This document shows positions 12,335 through 23,533 of a stretch of 64,000 bases of DNA, piece by piece. The DNA is from Rosa chinensis (Eukaryota > Streptophyta > Magnoliopsida > Rosales > Rosaceae). The stretch spans positions 69,025,510-69,089,509 of the forward strand of contig NC_037093.1 in the NCBI RefSeq assembly GCF_002994745.2, read 5' to 3'. Below the pieces are notes generated by a model that was given only the letters and a program-made list of their open reading frames with translations, was not told the DNA's origin and did not search any database. How positions within the stretch are numbered: the first letter of the stretch is position 1; each line of letters starts with the position of its first letter. The position numbers and the translations under genes were made by a program.

Positions 12335-12746
12335 ACAGTATCTTCAAGCTGGGGGATAACTTCATAGCTATTCTTATGACTCATTCATCACTAACTTTTT
12401 CGATATCCCATTGCAGATTGCACAAGTCTTGGTTAAGGACTTCAACTAGAAATCTGCTGTTCTTCAGAACAATTTTGTGGATACACAGTATCTTCAAGCT
12501 GGGGGATAACTTCATAGCTATTCTTATGACTCATTCATCACTAACTTTTTCGATATCCCATTGCAGATTGCACAAGTCTTGGTTAAGGACTTCAACTAGA
12601 AATCTGCTGTTCTTCAGAACAATTTTGTGGATACATAGGTTAAGATAAATAAACACCTGGGTGTGGCTGTAAGTTCCCAAACCAGTTGAAACAACAAAGA
12701 TTCCGAGTTTATGGTGGACGAAGCGAACCATTAAAATGAGCTCCAA
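12157..12746 (-). pseudogene. Unidentified coding-like remnant on the minus strand
   Basis: Two minus-strand frames (12531-12746 and 12157-12384) read as mixed-composition protein, for example VLNQDLCNLQWDIEKVSDE and then PQLEDTVDVVRSFIMIPFEK. They are out of frame with each other and the 150-bp tandem duplication lies between them. They could be a decayed exon, downstream exons of an alternative endonuclease V transcript, or chance. I recognise no family. Confidence 0.2.
12335..12634. repeat. Two tandem 150-bp copies
   Basis: Unit 12335-12484 (ACAGTATCTTCAAGCTGGGG to GTGGATAC) is repeated as 12485-12634 with no difference that I can see. It lies between two converging genes and keeps codon frame because 150 is divisible by three. 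Confidence 0.9.
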
Positions 12747-12924
12747 GTCTCAACAGATATTGGTGCAGCAGAAATGTTGCAGGCCCCTAAAATCACAAAA
12801 GTTTGCTTCAATTGCAGTTTTCCCAATATATTAAAGCAACACCAGCTATTTGATTTAAATTACGATTTGTAAAGTTGGAGACACCTGGTCCATGATTTGT
12901 AACTACCAGATTCTTGGGAGTGAA

Positions 12925-15395
12925 TCATTTAAAGATCATCGCTTGATGCTTCCGAAGATATTCTCTAGATCTGATATCAGCCTGCCTCAATATCAGAAGA
13001 AGGATGATGTTAAACATAATCTCTAAATTGAGAGATGATAACAGTAAACAATCGGACTAGAAGACATCATAGCTTCCATTTTCTGGTCAACAACTGCCTT
13101 TTTAAAGAACAATCTTGAGCAACCAGACAACTTAAAATTAAGACCATGAGATTTTCTGGACAACTTGTGAAGAAGTCTTGTAAAAGATTATTTCCATTCC
13201 AAATGTATACTTTTAGTAAAATAACTTGTTCTAAGCTGTGCAGCGATTAAATTCATAATCTGAGAACCTAGGCTACATGCAAGTTTTTTTAACCAAGAAA
13301 AAGCAGCATGGCTACAATAGTATATTAATGAGACACTCGTTAGTGTATGCCTAACCCCTCATGCTATAACTATAATGCATGTAACTTCAGTATACATCCG
13401 ATTGTTCATTTTACATCTAACAAACTAGCCAACAACCTGCACTAGAAATTAGAGACACAAAGAAACAAGGATCCAGAAAAGGCATGATATCCATACCTAC
13501 CTATTTTCTACCTTGGGGGTTTCATTAATAGGTCCACTGAATTACTGAGATATCACCATTATGAATAGAAAAACAGTAAAAGCAAAATACTTCCAAAGTG
13601 TTTTCAGTTTTCACCTGCCGGATAGGCTCTGGCACACGATACTTGCAAGTCAGTTTTACAATTTTGATGGCAGTATCAAGCGAAATTCGGTGACCAATTG
13701 AAATAAATATAGGCTTCACGGAGCCGTCTGTAGATCTCATTGCCTGGGACATAAAAATAGAATGTGGTTTCAAAATAGTTGAATCAAATGACACTTGGAA
13801 CACAAGCATATCTGTAGAGAATAGTTATGGTAGCTTTATATATTCTTACCACTCCCCATATACGCCCTGAGCGTCCTGTCAAATTAATAAAATCTTCAGC
13901 ACAGTCTTCTTTGGCTTTAAGAAGTTGCCTCACACCGGATAATGTTAGACCATCCACATGATGAAGCTGAAATATGGCACTCTATCATGACTTGAGTATA
14001 TATCAAGATCAATTTCTAAAACTCAGACAAGCAGAGAAAGCTCAAATCATGAAAGCAGATTAAAGATTTACTGTCAGTATTTACATTTTTTCCAATCCCA
14101 ATAGTAGGTAGATTTGCTAGAATGCCAAGATGACAAGCCAAGCCAAAACCTACAAAGAAACTCTACCGTTTTAAAATGTTCTTCAGTTCTGTAAAGCTAA
14201 TTGGCTTTAATCTATCATCAGAGTCATGCAAGATGAACTAACACGTTCCGGAAAGATCTGTTGAGAAACTCCAGATCCTCAGATTGATCCTAGACGTCAA
14301 ATTACATATAATAATAAAAGCAATTAAATAAGAAAAAAATGTACTTTAGCTTCATTTACAAAATGGCAAGCATGTATTGCACAAGGATTTGTGTCAAAGG
14401 ACTTGCCTCGAGGATGAAGTATTCCATTTCCATCTACCATTAGCAGCTGCAAACATTAGTTTTGTTATTTCCATGAATTAAAATACTGGACAATAGCAAA
14501 TTCCACACCAAATAAAATAGTTTGCAGGATACCAACTTTGCCAAAATTGGCATAAAGGGAACGTTCTATCATATACCTTTGGTAAGTGAGATAAGGGAAA
14601 ATTTATACATCTACATCTGTATGTATGTAAACATAAGAAAGTTTACATCTTTCTTAGGGGACTCAGATATCTGGCATCATAACTAACTCATCTAGCAAGA
14701 CCGTTTATGAGGGTACAAAAACTAATGTAGTAGGAAGCAATGCAAAATATTTCACCTGTGGATAGAAAAGATTAGCACCGGCTTTCATCTTCTCCAAAAG
14801 CTCAAGAAGCACCGGGGCCTAGATCAATATATGACACAAAATAGCTCAACCAAACAGTACAATCACATCATACTAACTATTGACATTCAAAATACAGATG
14901 CTTTCAAGTTTAGGGACCAAAAAATTGTTGGAACATGACCATTTGAACTGATATAAACCAAAACAAAAAGAACTAGACCTCTCTGAATGCAAGGAAGCCA
15001 GGAACATAAGGGACACTGAGGGTAAGAACAGAGTAATCTTCGTAAACAACTTGGAGGGAATGAATGTCCAAAACTACAAGAGTCCCACATGCCATAGATG
15101 GGTGTTCCTTTGAATAACTTATATCAACCCCACCCACATACTTCAACGCTTTCTCCTCTTGGTCACTTGTGGGTGGTGCAGTAGTAGCTGATCTCCATGG
15201 GAAATCATCTTGTGCAATTAGTTTTTGCTTCAGCTCATCTTGGGCCCTGAAATTTCTGGGTGATTAAGATTGGGATGTGAAGAGTAGAACTTGGAAAGAG
15301 TTTACTCTGCTTACTTACTCCATCCAAATCTTGTCTTGTGTTGAAGAAGCAGAGGAAGATGATGACTCTGCCGGCGCGGGGGATATACTTTCCAT
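12925..15395 (-). CDS. Endonuclease V family protein (deoxyinosine/inosine 3' endonuclease)
   Basis: Eight exons on the minus strand: 15395-15319, 15246-14979, 14818-14756, 14446-14407, 14149-14085, 13966-13850, 13743-13615 and 12981-12925. They total 816 bp and encode 271 residues with all phases consistent. Family motifs appear in order: GGVDISY with metal-binding Asp67, PYVPGFLAFRE with Glu115, LLMVDGNGILHPRG with Asp141, GLACHLG, PTIGIGKN, HHVDGL, SIGHRISLDTA with His228, and YRVPEPIRQADIRSREYLR at the end. Enzymes of this family cut the second phosphodiester 3' to inosine in DNA or RNA, and eukaryotic members favour RNA. One intron uses a GC donor. A broken retrotransposon ends about 130 bp upstream of the ATG. 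Confidence 0.93.
14150..14406 (-). other. GC-AG intron of the endonuclease V gene
   Basis: The exon ends CATCCTCGAG and the intron begins GCAAGT rather than GTAAGT, ending TTTGTAG before GTTTTGG. Joining here restores the conserved HPRGFGLACHLG, which no nearby GT site does. Otherwise strong donor pairing (GAG|GCAAGT) is typical of the rare GC-AG class. Confidence 0.85.
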
Positions 15396-15530
15396 GTTCG
15401 GTGCCTCGGTGGTCTTACGCAGTGATCATCTCAGCATCAGTTTTTGACTTTTGTGGTCAGTGAATCGAACGTGAATGGAGGCGGTGAACGGGCTGGGTAG
15501 TCACACTAACCTCTTTTCTTTAACCGAAAA
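15396..15530 (-). promoter_or_regulatory. Short upstream region of endonuclease V
   Basis: Only about 130 bp separate the endonuclease V ATG from recognisable gypsy polyprotein. No TATA box is obvious. The promoter either is TATA-less or overlaps retrotransposon sequence. Confidence 0.35.
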
Positions 15531-17520
15531 GTTGGTGTCTATACGCACTCATTTGTCGGGCTGCTCGTCCGAGATGGACGAATCTCTGCGGAGTCGGGTC
15601 TCGATGGCTTCGCTGCCTTTTTCTTTCTCTTTTCTAGTTGTTTCTCTGGTTCCGGGTCCTCCCTTGGGTCATCAAGTTTGTCTGCCACAGAAGGTTTGTC
15701 GCCTACCGAGAGTATCTCGTTGCAGCCCTTTGCTCTTGCTATCGTGAGTGAGTTACATTGTCGTGCTACTTCCTGGTTTCCACTCAGAGAATTCCTCCCG
15801 GTGTAGGTAATTTTATCATTAGCATATGTCTTGCCACAAAGCATTGCAAGCCCCAGATAGCATCTCTCCCAAGGATTACATTGTAAGAAGAGAGGCAGTC
15901 AACCACGGTAAATTGTGTTGAGATAGAGGCGACGGTAGGGCTAGCACCAAGGGTGATTCTGAGCCTGTCGGAGCCAAGCGATTGGGTGATGTCCCCTGAG
16001 AAGCTGATCAACGGCTCGAGATTTTGGTAAAGCTTGTTTCTCTTGCGCTCGAGTCCTTTGTAGCAGTCATTGTATATGATATTTACCGTCGCCCCGGAAT
16101 CTACTAGGACCTGCCCACAAATGTAGTGGTCAATTTACATGGTGATTAGAAAGGGATCGGTATGGTGCCGGCGAATAGTGTCCTCAGTTCTTGCGAAAGT
16201 TACTTCTTCCCAACTTACTTGCTCTATGTCGGTACCGTGGTGAATGCCCAAAACTTCATTGCCCCTTGGGCACTGGCGTTTTGCCTAGCTGTAGGTCTTT
16301 CCTTGGGCGCGCCACCATGTATAGTCATTATCTTACCATAGACTTCAATGGCATTTGCGCTGGTAGAGGGAGTCTGATATTGTTGTAGCTCACCATTCTG
16401 TATCAAGGTCTCAATAGTTCTCTTAAGGGCATAGCACAAGTTGGTGTTGTACCCACTGTCTTCATGATATGTGCAATATTTTCCATTGTCTACCTAATTT
16501 GGCAGCTTGTTGTTGAATTTTTTCTTGGGTGGTCCGGGTATAATGTCCCTGTGATCGTTCCAGATTTCTTCATGAGTCGCGGTCAGGGTAGTGAATACTT
16601 CATACCTAGATGTTTGTATTAGTTCAACATATGGTGCATCTCAGTTGTTGTTCTCAGAGTTGTACTATTGCTTCTGTTTTTTTGGGCTCTAGTTGTAACC
16701 ATAGGATCCCTTGCCCTGGCTGTATCCTCCCATGTACTGCTGCCAGTCCCTTGGCTTCTCTTGGCCACGCTATTGGGGTTGCGCCGCGGTGGTTGGGGTG
16801 CTGATGCGCCTCGTGTACTTTTGTTTGTCGCAGTGTCGGGGCCCCAAATGTATCAAGCTATGCCTGGGCGTGTCATATTGCTGCGTCCATTAAGTTATCA
16901 TAATCCTTGAGCTGATTTGCGTTTATCTGATATAAAAATAATCTCAGCCAGAGTCCCCGCCAGAATGTCGTCTCGACCAAAATCCTGTCGAAGTTGCGAT
17001 ACTTCGTGGCAGAGGATTGCCAACGGGTTAGGAAGGACTTGAGGCTTTCGCCCTCTCGTTGCTTTACCTATAATAATTAATTATAAGCTGCACTGTGGAA
17101 GATGCTTGACCGCAAGATAAACCTGGTAACAAATTTTTCTGCTAGTTGCTTGAAGTTGTCAATTGAGTTGGCCGGTAGGTTCAGGAACCAACTGAGGGCT
17201 TCATCAGATAATGTTTCCTCAAAGGTAAGACATGCCATGGCGTCTGTGCAATGGGTCCCGTTGAGTTGGGATCTAGAGATTTCCAGCTGGTAGCATGGAT
17301 CTGTCTTGCCTTTGTATTGATCCATCTTGAATGGTTTGGATCATGGCAGTCGTTTCTCTGCTTGAACCATTGAAGTAAAAAGTCCTGGTTTCTCCTCGAA
17401 TCCTCCCTGTAGCTGGCGCCAAGAGGCCCTAGGTTTGGCTAACTCGATCCTGGACTGGAGTCCTTGTATCGTCTCACTCATTTGTATCAGCAACCTCGTG
17501 TTGAGGTCGGGGACCTAGCA
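15531..17520 (-). pseudogene. Broken Ty3/gypsy fragment A: gag to protease
   Basis: Minus-strand polyprotein pieces in proper order. Gag is at about 17475-17077 (MDQYKGKTDP, then EALSWFLNLP and FKQLAEKFVTRFI). A gag-protease linker (CYALKRTIETLIQNGEL) is at about 16439-16224. The C-terminal half of the protease region (TVVDCLSSYNVILGRDA) is at about 16011-15784, followed by GNQEVARQC. Stops and shifts separate the pieces. No RT, integrase or LTR is attached; the fragment stops beside the endonuclease V leader. Style fits the non-chromoviral Tat/Athila side of Ty3/gypsy. Confidence 0.8.
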
Positions 17521-19430
17521 CTAGGAATTGGTTGTGGAGGTGTTGTCGGCTCCTGCAACTATATGGGGATCCAAGGGTGGTGGTAGGTACTGTAGACTTA
17601 CTCGGAACAGGGGTGCTTTCCCCTTGGAATCAATTGTTGAGGTGTCTTCTCTAGGATTTTCATATCGGTCAGATGGCGAAGGGTCAGCGGTCATTGTTAG
17701 CGTTTCTGTTATACCTTTGCCTTGAGAAACTATTAGTGCGTAGCAATGTCTAGCAACATTATGGTCCCCATGGATTGTCGCTACTCCTACCGGAGTTGGT
17801 ATGTATTTTCATCATAAGCATGTGTCCAGCAACGAAGGTCTTGGGGCGCCAGAGAGCAGGGCGACCAAGTATAGCCAGTGTTCTAAAACTCGGCCGCCTA
17901 GGCGCTGGGCGGCAGCTCTCCGAGTCAACTAATGCCAAATCGGCTCTGTTGGGCGGATGTGAGTTTGGCGGCCGCCTAGGTGGCCTAGGCGGGAGACTGG
18001 GCGGGGGTAGTTGGGTGCTAGGCGGCCTTTCTAGGCGGTTATGCAGGTTGTTTTATGCAGGTTGACGACTCACGGAGGCGGATATAAAGGTTGTTTCATG
18101 GAGGTTGACGTCTTGCAAAGAGAGAATGGAGGAGACGACTCTGATCATATGGAGGTTGTTTCATGGAGGTCTACTGGTCTTCGTTATGGTTTCTGGTTCT
18201 TCAGCTTGGTTATTGATTGAAGAATGAAAAAACTGATGAAGAGAGAAGGTGGAGATGGCGGCTACTGGTTTCACAAAGGAGAGAGAGAGAGAGAGACCCG
18301 TGAAAATGAATGGGGTGGTTAATTGTGGAGAGTATAATTCGTGACTTGGAGAGAGAAGAAGGATAGGATGGGCACGTGTGTAGGGCAGCAACAAGAAGCA
18401 TAATTGCTACTACTTTTGTCTGTTAGATAATTGAATACAACTTCAAGTTTTTGTTTTTTATGTAAAGAGTGGCTTTTTGAAGACTAACACCAACGGTCAT
18501 GATCATTATGACCAAGCTTCAGTTAAACATGGAGATACCTCTCCCAAACACTCCCATAACACATGAACACTTCCTTAAATAGCTCTCTGCTACCTCTCTT
18601 TAATTAAATAAGCATTTAGTTTTTTTTAAGAGGATAAATATTTAGTTTATTACGTCTTTATAAGTTTATATATTTTTAATTACATAAATAAAAGTTATAA
18701 AAATAAAATAAAAATTAAAAAATACAAAACCGCCTAGGCGCCGCCTAGGGGCCTGGGCGCTCCTCCCTAACCCACCGCCCGACTAGCGCCTAGCGATTTT
18801 TCACCTTGAGTATAGCATTGTACAAGGATATGCAATCGACCACTATAAATTCGGTCTTCACCTAGGAGCAACTCAGAACTTCTCCCGCCATGATCGATAG
18901 ATAGTAGGATCCAAGTGGTTGGACTATGTGTTCGGAGAAAGTGATCAATGGCTCATTGTCCTGAGACAGTTTTGATTGTCCACACGGTAGTGATTTATAG
19001 GCGTCTCGAAACAGCACACTGACAGATGCCTCGATGTCAAGCAGTACTCTAGATGTGATGTAGTGGTCTATTTGGAGCGTAATGAGAAAAAGGTCATCGT
19101 GTGGCATCTTAAGATTCTTGATCCCATCCATGTCCCTGATGTAAAAAGTTGTCAAGCCAACCTCCTCAATGATCTTGTCGGATCCTTCCCAGGTGCAGTC
19201 AAGGCTCTTGGGTTCTGGTAGAACTTGCTTGATGACCTAGTCACCGAGTTTGAGTGTGCGAGTTTTTTTGGCGTCATAGTTAAAGCGAGCAATGCGTCTC
19301 TTGTTGGCTAGGTTATGCATGTGTGCAATGTCCCACCGTTCCTCCAGTAAGTCCACTTCGAGCTGTAGGCCCTCAGGAGATGTTGGTTCCTTGTAAAATC
19401 GCCATTAAGGAGATGGTCTTGGTGAGACTA
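17521..19430 (-). pseudogene. Broken Ty3/gypsy fragment B: integrase C-terminus joined to protease
   Basis: Reading leftwards from about 19430, the minus strand gives an integrase C-terminal-like stretch (TWEGSDKIIEEVG, FYIRDMDG). It runs straight into a protease region (MPHDDLFLITLQID, LLDIEASVSVLF), which in an intact element lies upstream of integrase. The expected Asp-Ser/Thr-Gly site reads DIE, so the protease is dead. The frame continues across the hAT-like insert (17876-18808) into YNAILGRPALW and ARHCYALIVSQGKG near 17760-17700. The junction with fragment A is near 17520-17640. Confidence 0.7.
17876..18808. mobile_element. Non-autonomous hAT-like element (GCCTAGGCG type)
   Basis: A 933-bp insertion in the protease of fragment B, flanked by an exact 8-bp duplication AGTATAGC at 17868-17875 and 18809-18816. 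Ends are CAGTGTTCTAAAA and TTTTCACCTTG, short imperfect inverted repeats of hAT type. Subterminal regions are dense in GCCTAGGCG/CGCCTAGG motifs. Removing it restores continuous YNAILGRP coding on the minus strand. No transposase. A diverged relative lies at about 53040-53145. Confidence 0.8.
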
Positions 19431-19726
19431 CTTATCGATATGGTTGATGCTCATAAACTAAATGTTTTGACCAAAAACTTGGTATAGGTTCGCCACCAAA
19501 CAATAAATTTCTTCACTCCAAGGAAGCGATATTATCAAAAACATGTTTACAAGTGGTCACAATAAGAAGTATCTCTGCCATTAGGGGGAGGGAGAAGTAA
19601 TGTTATTAAAAGAATGACGTGCCTTTTCAAAAAAAAAAAAAAAAAGACGTGAATTTGGGTGGATTATATCCACCAGGTCTAAAGTTTTATGCTCCCAAAA
19701 ACTAAAGATCATACAAACTCTATAGT
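19431..19726. other. Spacer between gypsy debris and the duplication
   Basis: Nothing recognisable. It contains a run of about 18 A at 19628-19645. Confidence 0.4.
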
Positions 19727-19761
19727 TGTCATGCCCTGATTTACAAGCACAAATAGCGAAT
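19727..19761 (-). repeat. 35-bp edge of a Tekay-like LTR
   Basis: TGTCATGCCCTGATTTACAA and the next 15 bases match the LTR edge at 54850 (TGTCATGCCCCTGATTTTTA). The match stops exactly where the duplicated segment begins, so a duplication breakpoint cut an LTR here. Confidence 0.55.
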
Positions 19762-20082
19762 TACTCTAGCTATGCGTGATGATTGTTGAGTCACAAATTA
19801 CTTATTCATTTATGCACCAAAACCATGTAAATTGATTTGTCTTCCATGCTATTTTAGCTTCTTTAATCCATTTCCTTTTGTTTGTAGGAAACCATGCATT
19901 GAGAAGAAAACGATCAAATAGGCCTTGAAATGCAGAGATATGAAACTAGGAGAAGAAGACACGGAAATTGGAAGAAAATTACAAATCAAAGTTTTCGGGG
20001 ACTTTTCAGGCGAGCTGCCACTCATGGAGAACCCTTTGTCCAACCAAGGAGGACTACAGTTGTAAGAATCTCCCACCACTTG

Positions 20083-20388
20083 AAATTCAAACATCTCCCT
20101 ACACCTTGTCCTTTTTGTTAGCTTGAAATTTTGGGATCATTTGGGGAACAAGGGTGTAAGAGCATCTCTTACACATCTTGGGACCAAAGGGATCAAAAGA
20201 GGCCAAGGACCTTATCTCTACCAATTCTTAACTCCAAATTCAAACATCTCCCTACACCTTGTCATTTTTGTCAGCTTGGAATTTTGGGATCATTTGGGGA
20301 ACAAGGGTGTAAGAGCATCTCTTACACATCTTGGGACCAAAGGGATCAAAAGAGACCAAGGACCTTATCTCTACCAATTCTTAACTCC
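20083..20388 (+). repeat. Two tandem 153-bp copies
   Basis: Unit 20083-20235 (AAATTCAAACATCTCCCTAC to TTAACTCC) is repeated with few changes at 20236-20388. Frames through it are chance products of the repeat. The sequence is preceded by a pyrimidine tract ending TTTGTTTGTAG that resembles a splice acceptor. Confidence 0.85.
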
Positions 20389-20442
20389 ACTGATCATCTA
20401 CTTCTCACCAAGACATCCCATTTTCTCTCTTAAATGCCACAC

Positions 20443-20464
20443 CACCTGTTAACGTTAACAGGTG
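20443..20464. repeat. Perfect 22-bp palindrome
   Basis: An inverted repeat without spacer, with left half CACCTGTTAAC and right half GTTAACAGGTG. It marks the boundary between the 153-bp repeat region and the truncated gag of fragment C. It may be paired element ends or a fold-back join. Confidence 0.8.
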
Positions 20465-22090
20465 CAATACCTACCAGTGTCCCACTGAGTAAGGTCGCTC
20501 TTTGAAAACTTCTCGGGTGGTGGTCCAGATATCTTGTCCCTATTTTCATTGCATATGGTCTTGTATGAGGCAGTGAGGGTGGTGAAAACCTCGTATCTAA
20601 GTGGAGGTGCCACTTTGGAATGGCCCTATTGTTGTGGTCGATCTTCTTGGTGATAAGTCTTACTGGCATATTCGCTACCCCGAATTGACGAATCCTTGCC
20701 TCTTTTGCTTGCAGGATAAGGCGACCTGCTTGTTAAATGCTTCCAGTCTTTCTTCTTGGAATCCTCCCTGACCAGCACATGGTTTTGTGTGGTTTCCTTT
20801 CTCTTTTCAGATTTTACCTGTGCAGTGCTATTGTATGTTTCAAATTCTGCTTGTGCGTGCCTAATGGCAATGGCCATTAACTCATCATAGCTCGCTGTCA
20901 GATGGTGGTAGATCTCGTAGAGGAATTTTCCTGGCTTATAGCTCTGCCTGAAAGCCATCTCAGCCAGTTCCTTATTAAGATCCCGGCACTTGGTTGTAGC
21001 CATTTGCCACCTATTGACAAAATATTTTAGAGTCTCACATTCTTCTTGGTGTATCTTTAGTAGCCCAGTGGGTGTGTGAAACCAATCAGTATACAAAATG
21101 AACCGTGCAACAATCTTGTCTGCTAGCTCTTTGAATGATCCCACCGAGCTGGCCGACAGCTCGTAGAACCAACTTAAAGCTTCCCTAAAGAGTGTTTCCT
21201 AGAACATGTTGCAATAGACCTCATCAGAATAACCCTTGGCACTCGTTTGTGAGCAAAAAGATGTAGGTGTTGGTAAGGGTCACTAGTTCCAGTGTAATCG
21301 ATCTTGAGCGATTTGGCTGCATCTGATCATACCGTATTTCGAACCGTTGGAGTAAAAGGTCAAGTCCTGTCCTTATAGGTGGTAAGAGGACTCCATGCTT
21401 CCCGACTCTTGCTGGCATCGACCATAGCTTAAAGGGCAGCGAGCAATTAGCTCATTTTGGATTAAAAGTATAGTATTGGGGTCGGTTGCTGGTGGTATAA
21501 CTTGTGCGTCTCTCCTTGGGGAAGGTGGTGGAGGCATTCCTCTTAAGATCTCTGGGTGGAGCTCAACAAGCATGTCCATCATTCTATGGCCAGTCGTATT
21601 GATGAGGGGCGGAGTGGCATTTGTACTCCCTCCGATGGTGGGTACTGCTGTTGATGCCCCCGGTGTAGTAGGTTGTGGTGCCAGAGTGAGAGCTCAAGCG
21701 AGGGCCTCATTTTGTTGCTGCCTTCTGCCTAGTGCGCGAGCCAGCGCTGTAATCTTGTCATCCAGCTCTTGTAACCTTTGTTGCGAGATGAGGTTTGTCT
21801 CCGATCAATCCTCTGCTGCTCCCGGTTGACATGGCTTTGTTCCTGGAAAGCCAGAATCTCAACCTATATGGCTTTAATTTCTGTAACAGGGCCAGGAAGG
21901 TCTTGTAATGGTGAGGAAATGTCACCTACCATTGGATTCAGAGCTCCCCAATTGTGGGTTTCGATCCTGACATTAGGTACCTTCCCGCCAGAGGTTCCTG
22001 TGGAGAAGGTGAGTGCTCGGGCAACATTTCTCCCGGCGCCTCCTGCCTCTTCTTGCTAAGCTATGGTGTCAAGTCGGTGGCGTTACATGA
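20465..22090 (-). pseudogene. Truncated Ty3/gypsy gag (fragment C), copy 1
   Basis: Minus-strand gag pieces. The N-terminal leader region is at about 22060-21373. The retrotransposon gag domain is at 21144-20626 (MGSFKELADKIVARFILYTD, ETLKYFVNRWQ, FLYEIYHHL). The start of the region before the zinc knuckle (DTGRYC, in another frame) is cut at the palindrome. Several stops interrupt the line. A primer site and LTR follow on the right, so this is the 5' end of a minus-strand element. Confidence 0.8.
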
Positions 22091-22110
22091 GTTCCCATAA
22101 ACGGCGTCAA
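22091..22110 (-). other. Primer-binding site of gypsy fragment C
   Basis: On the minus strand this reads TTGACGCCGTTTATGGGAAC, a diverged form of the GGCGCCGTCTGTGGGAA sequence common just inside the 5' LTR of plant Ty3/gypsy elements. Confidence 0.6.
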
Positions 22111-22600
22111 TGTTTTGTTGGTTTCTCTGGTGTAGCCTGATAGAATGCGGAACCCATAGGCGAGTATATAAATGGCTCTGTATCCCTATCAAAGGAAATA
22201 CACAATGTCAGAGGGACAGACCGAACTTGTCAGTTTATACCTCTCTGATGCTTAAGTAGAGTTATGTATGTAATTTGACAGAGCAATAGTCAAAGACAAG
22301 GAGTTATTACCTTTATTGGAGGTAGTTGAACTTGACATATATACTCTTGACAAGGGAAGAGGTTTCCCTTTTCTTCGATATGGGACGCAATCCCTCACTC
22401 CTTGGGTTATAGGCTCTGATGCAGATTCTGGTGCATACTTTGGGAAGCCATTCCCAACTTGGTGGTACCTATTGCAACCTCCAGTGTTGTCCTTTGTGGA
22501 CACCACTATGCTGGGTACCAGCCTATGGTCTTGGGCTATCCTCTCAGTGGCTTACCGAACTGTAGTGATGATATGAAGTCTATGTGACAGGTCCAAATAC
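22111..22600 (-). repeat. 5' LTR of gypsy fragment C, right edge approximate
   Basis: Begins TGTTTTGTTGG next to the primer site. Parts of it (ATCAAAGGAAATACACAATG, AGGGACAGACC, CTCTGATGCTTAAG) resemble the LTR-like block at 32100-32890. I could not fix the outer end or a target duplication. Confidence 0.5.
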
Positions 22601-23351
22601 GTACTGGTATGTACAAAAGGCATTCAATTAATAAGATTGATTTGGTTGTTTAAAATGAAAGATTAAATGTTGATTTTGAATTTGATATGACCCCAAATTG
22701 GTATTTTTATTTGATATATGCGTGTGTGTGTGTCTGCCGAATAAGAAAAGAAATTTCATTTCATATTTCATTTTCTAATAGAGAAGTTTTAAATACACAC
22801 TCCTTACTCAATATACCTACCGTTTAATATATATAATTGACCATATTAATTACTTGTCTTCGTTATTGGGAAATCCATAAGGATTCATTATTGTTCCCTT
22901 CAAATAGATCCTTAGAAATAGATTTTGTATTATTTGAGTTCTCATCCACCAAACAACCTATTGATCAGGTATAAAAATTTGAGTCAACATTCAACTAAAA
23001 CTGTATTAGTAGTTTCTCCACAATGCCGGAACTATGAAGTTGTCATTGGATGGTCAAACAAATTAACAATTACAAAGTTCAATATCTGTGATGTTTTATG
23101 TTAGATAATAAATTGACTAATCATAACTTTCAGAAGAAAAAAAGGACTAAAAAATGGGAATAAAACGATATGTTTTAAAACATTTAATGCCATTGATTTC
23201 GGAATTCTAAATTATATGGTCTCTCACCACATTTAATCATTACAATTTATTTAAGGAAACTTTAAATTAGATGGTTTCTAACTTTATTCTTATTTTAAAT
23301 GAGGATGCCGTGTATAGAAATTTATATTATAGAATAATATAAGGAATATAT

Positions 23352-23426
23352 GATTATGATTATTATTATGATTATGATTATGATTATGATTATTATTATT
23401 ATTATTATTATTATTGTTATTATTAT
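23352..23426. repeat. (ATT)n/(GATTAT)n microsatellite, copy 1
   Basis: About 75 bp of GATTAT and ATT repeats. The equivalent in copy 2 (40840-40957) is about 118 bp and purer. Confidence 0.9.
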
Positions 23427-23533
23427 GTTTTGTTTCTTCTTCTTCTTCTAATAGATATATGTTTATTTTGGTCATTTAACCTACCTATAAAATCTGATTT
23501 GAAATATAAAATACAGGTTTGCTCACTTAAGGG

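Noticed and set aside
16191..18065. Plus-strand frames over the gypsy fragments and hAT-like element
   Set aside because: Shadows of minus-strand gag-pol and of GC-rich element arms.
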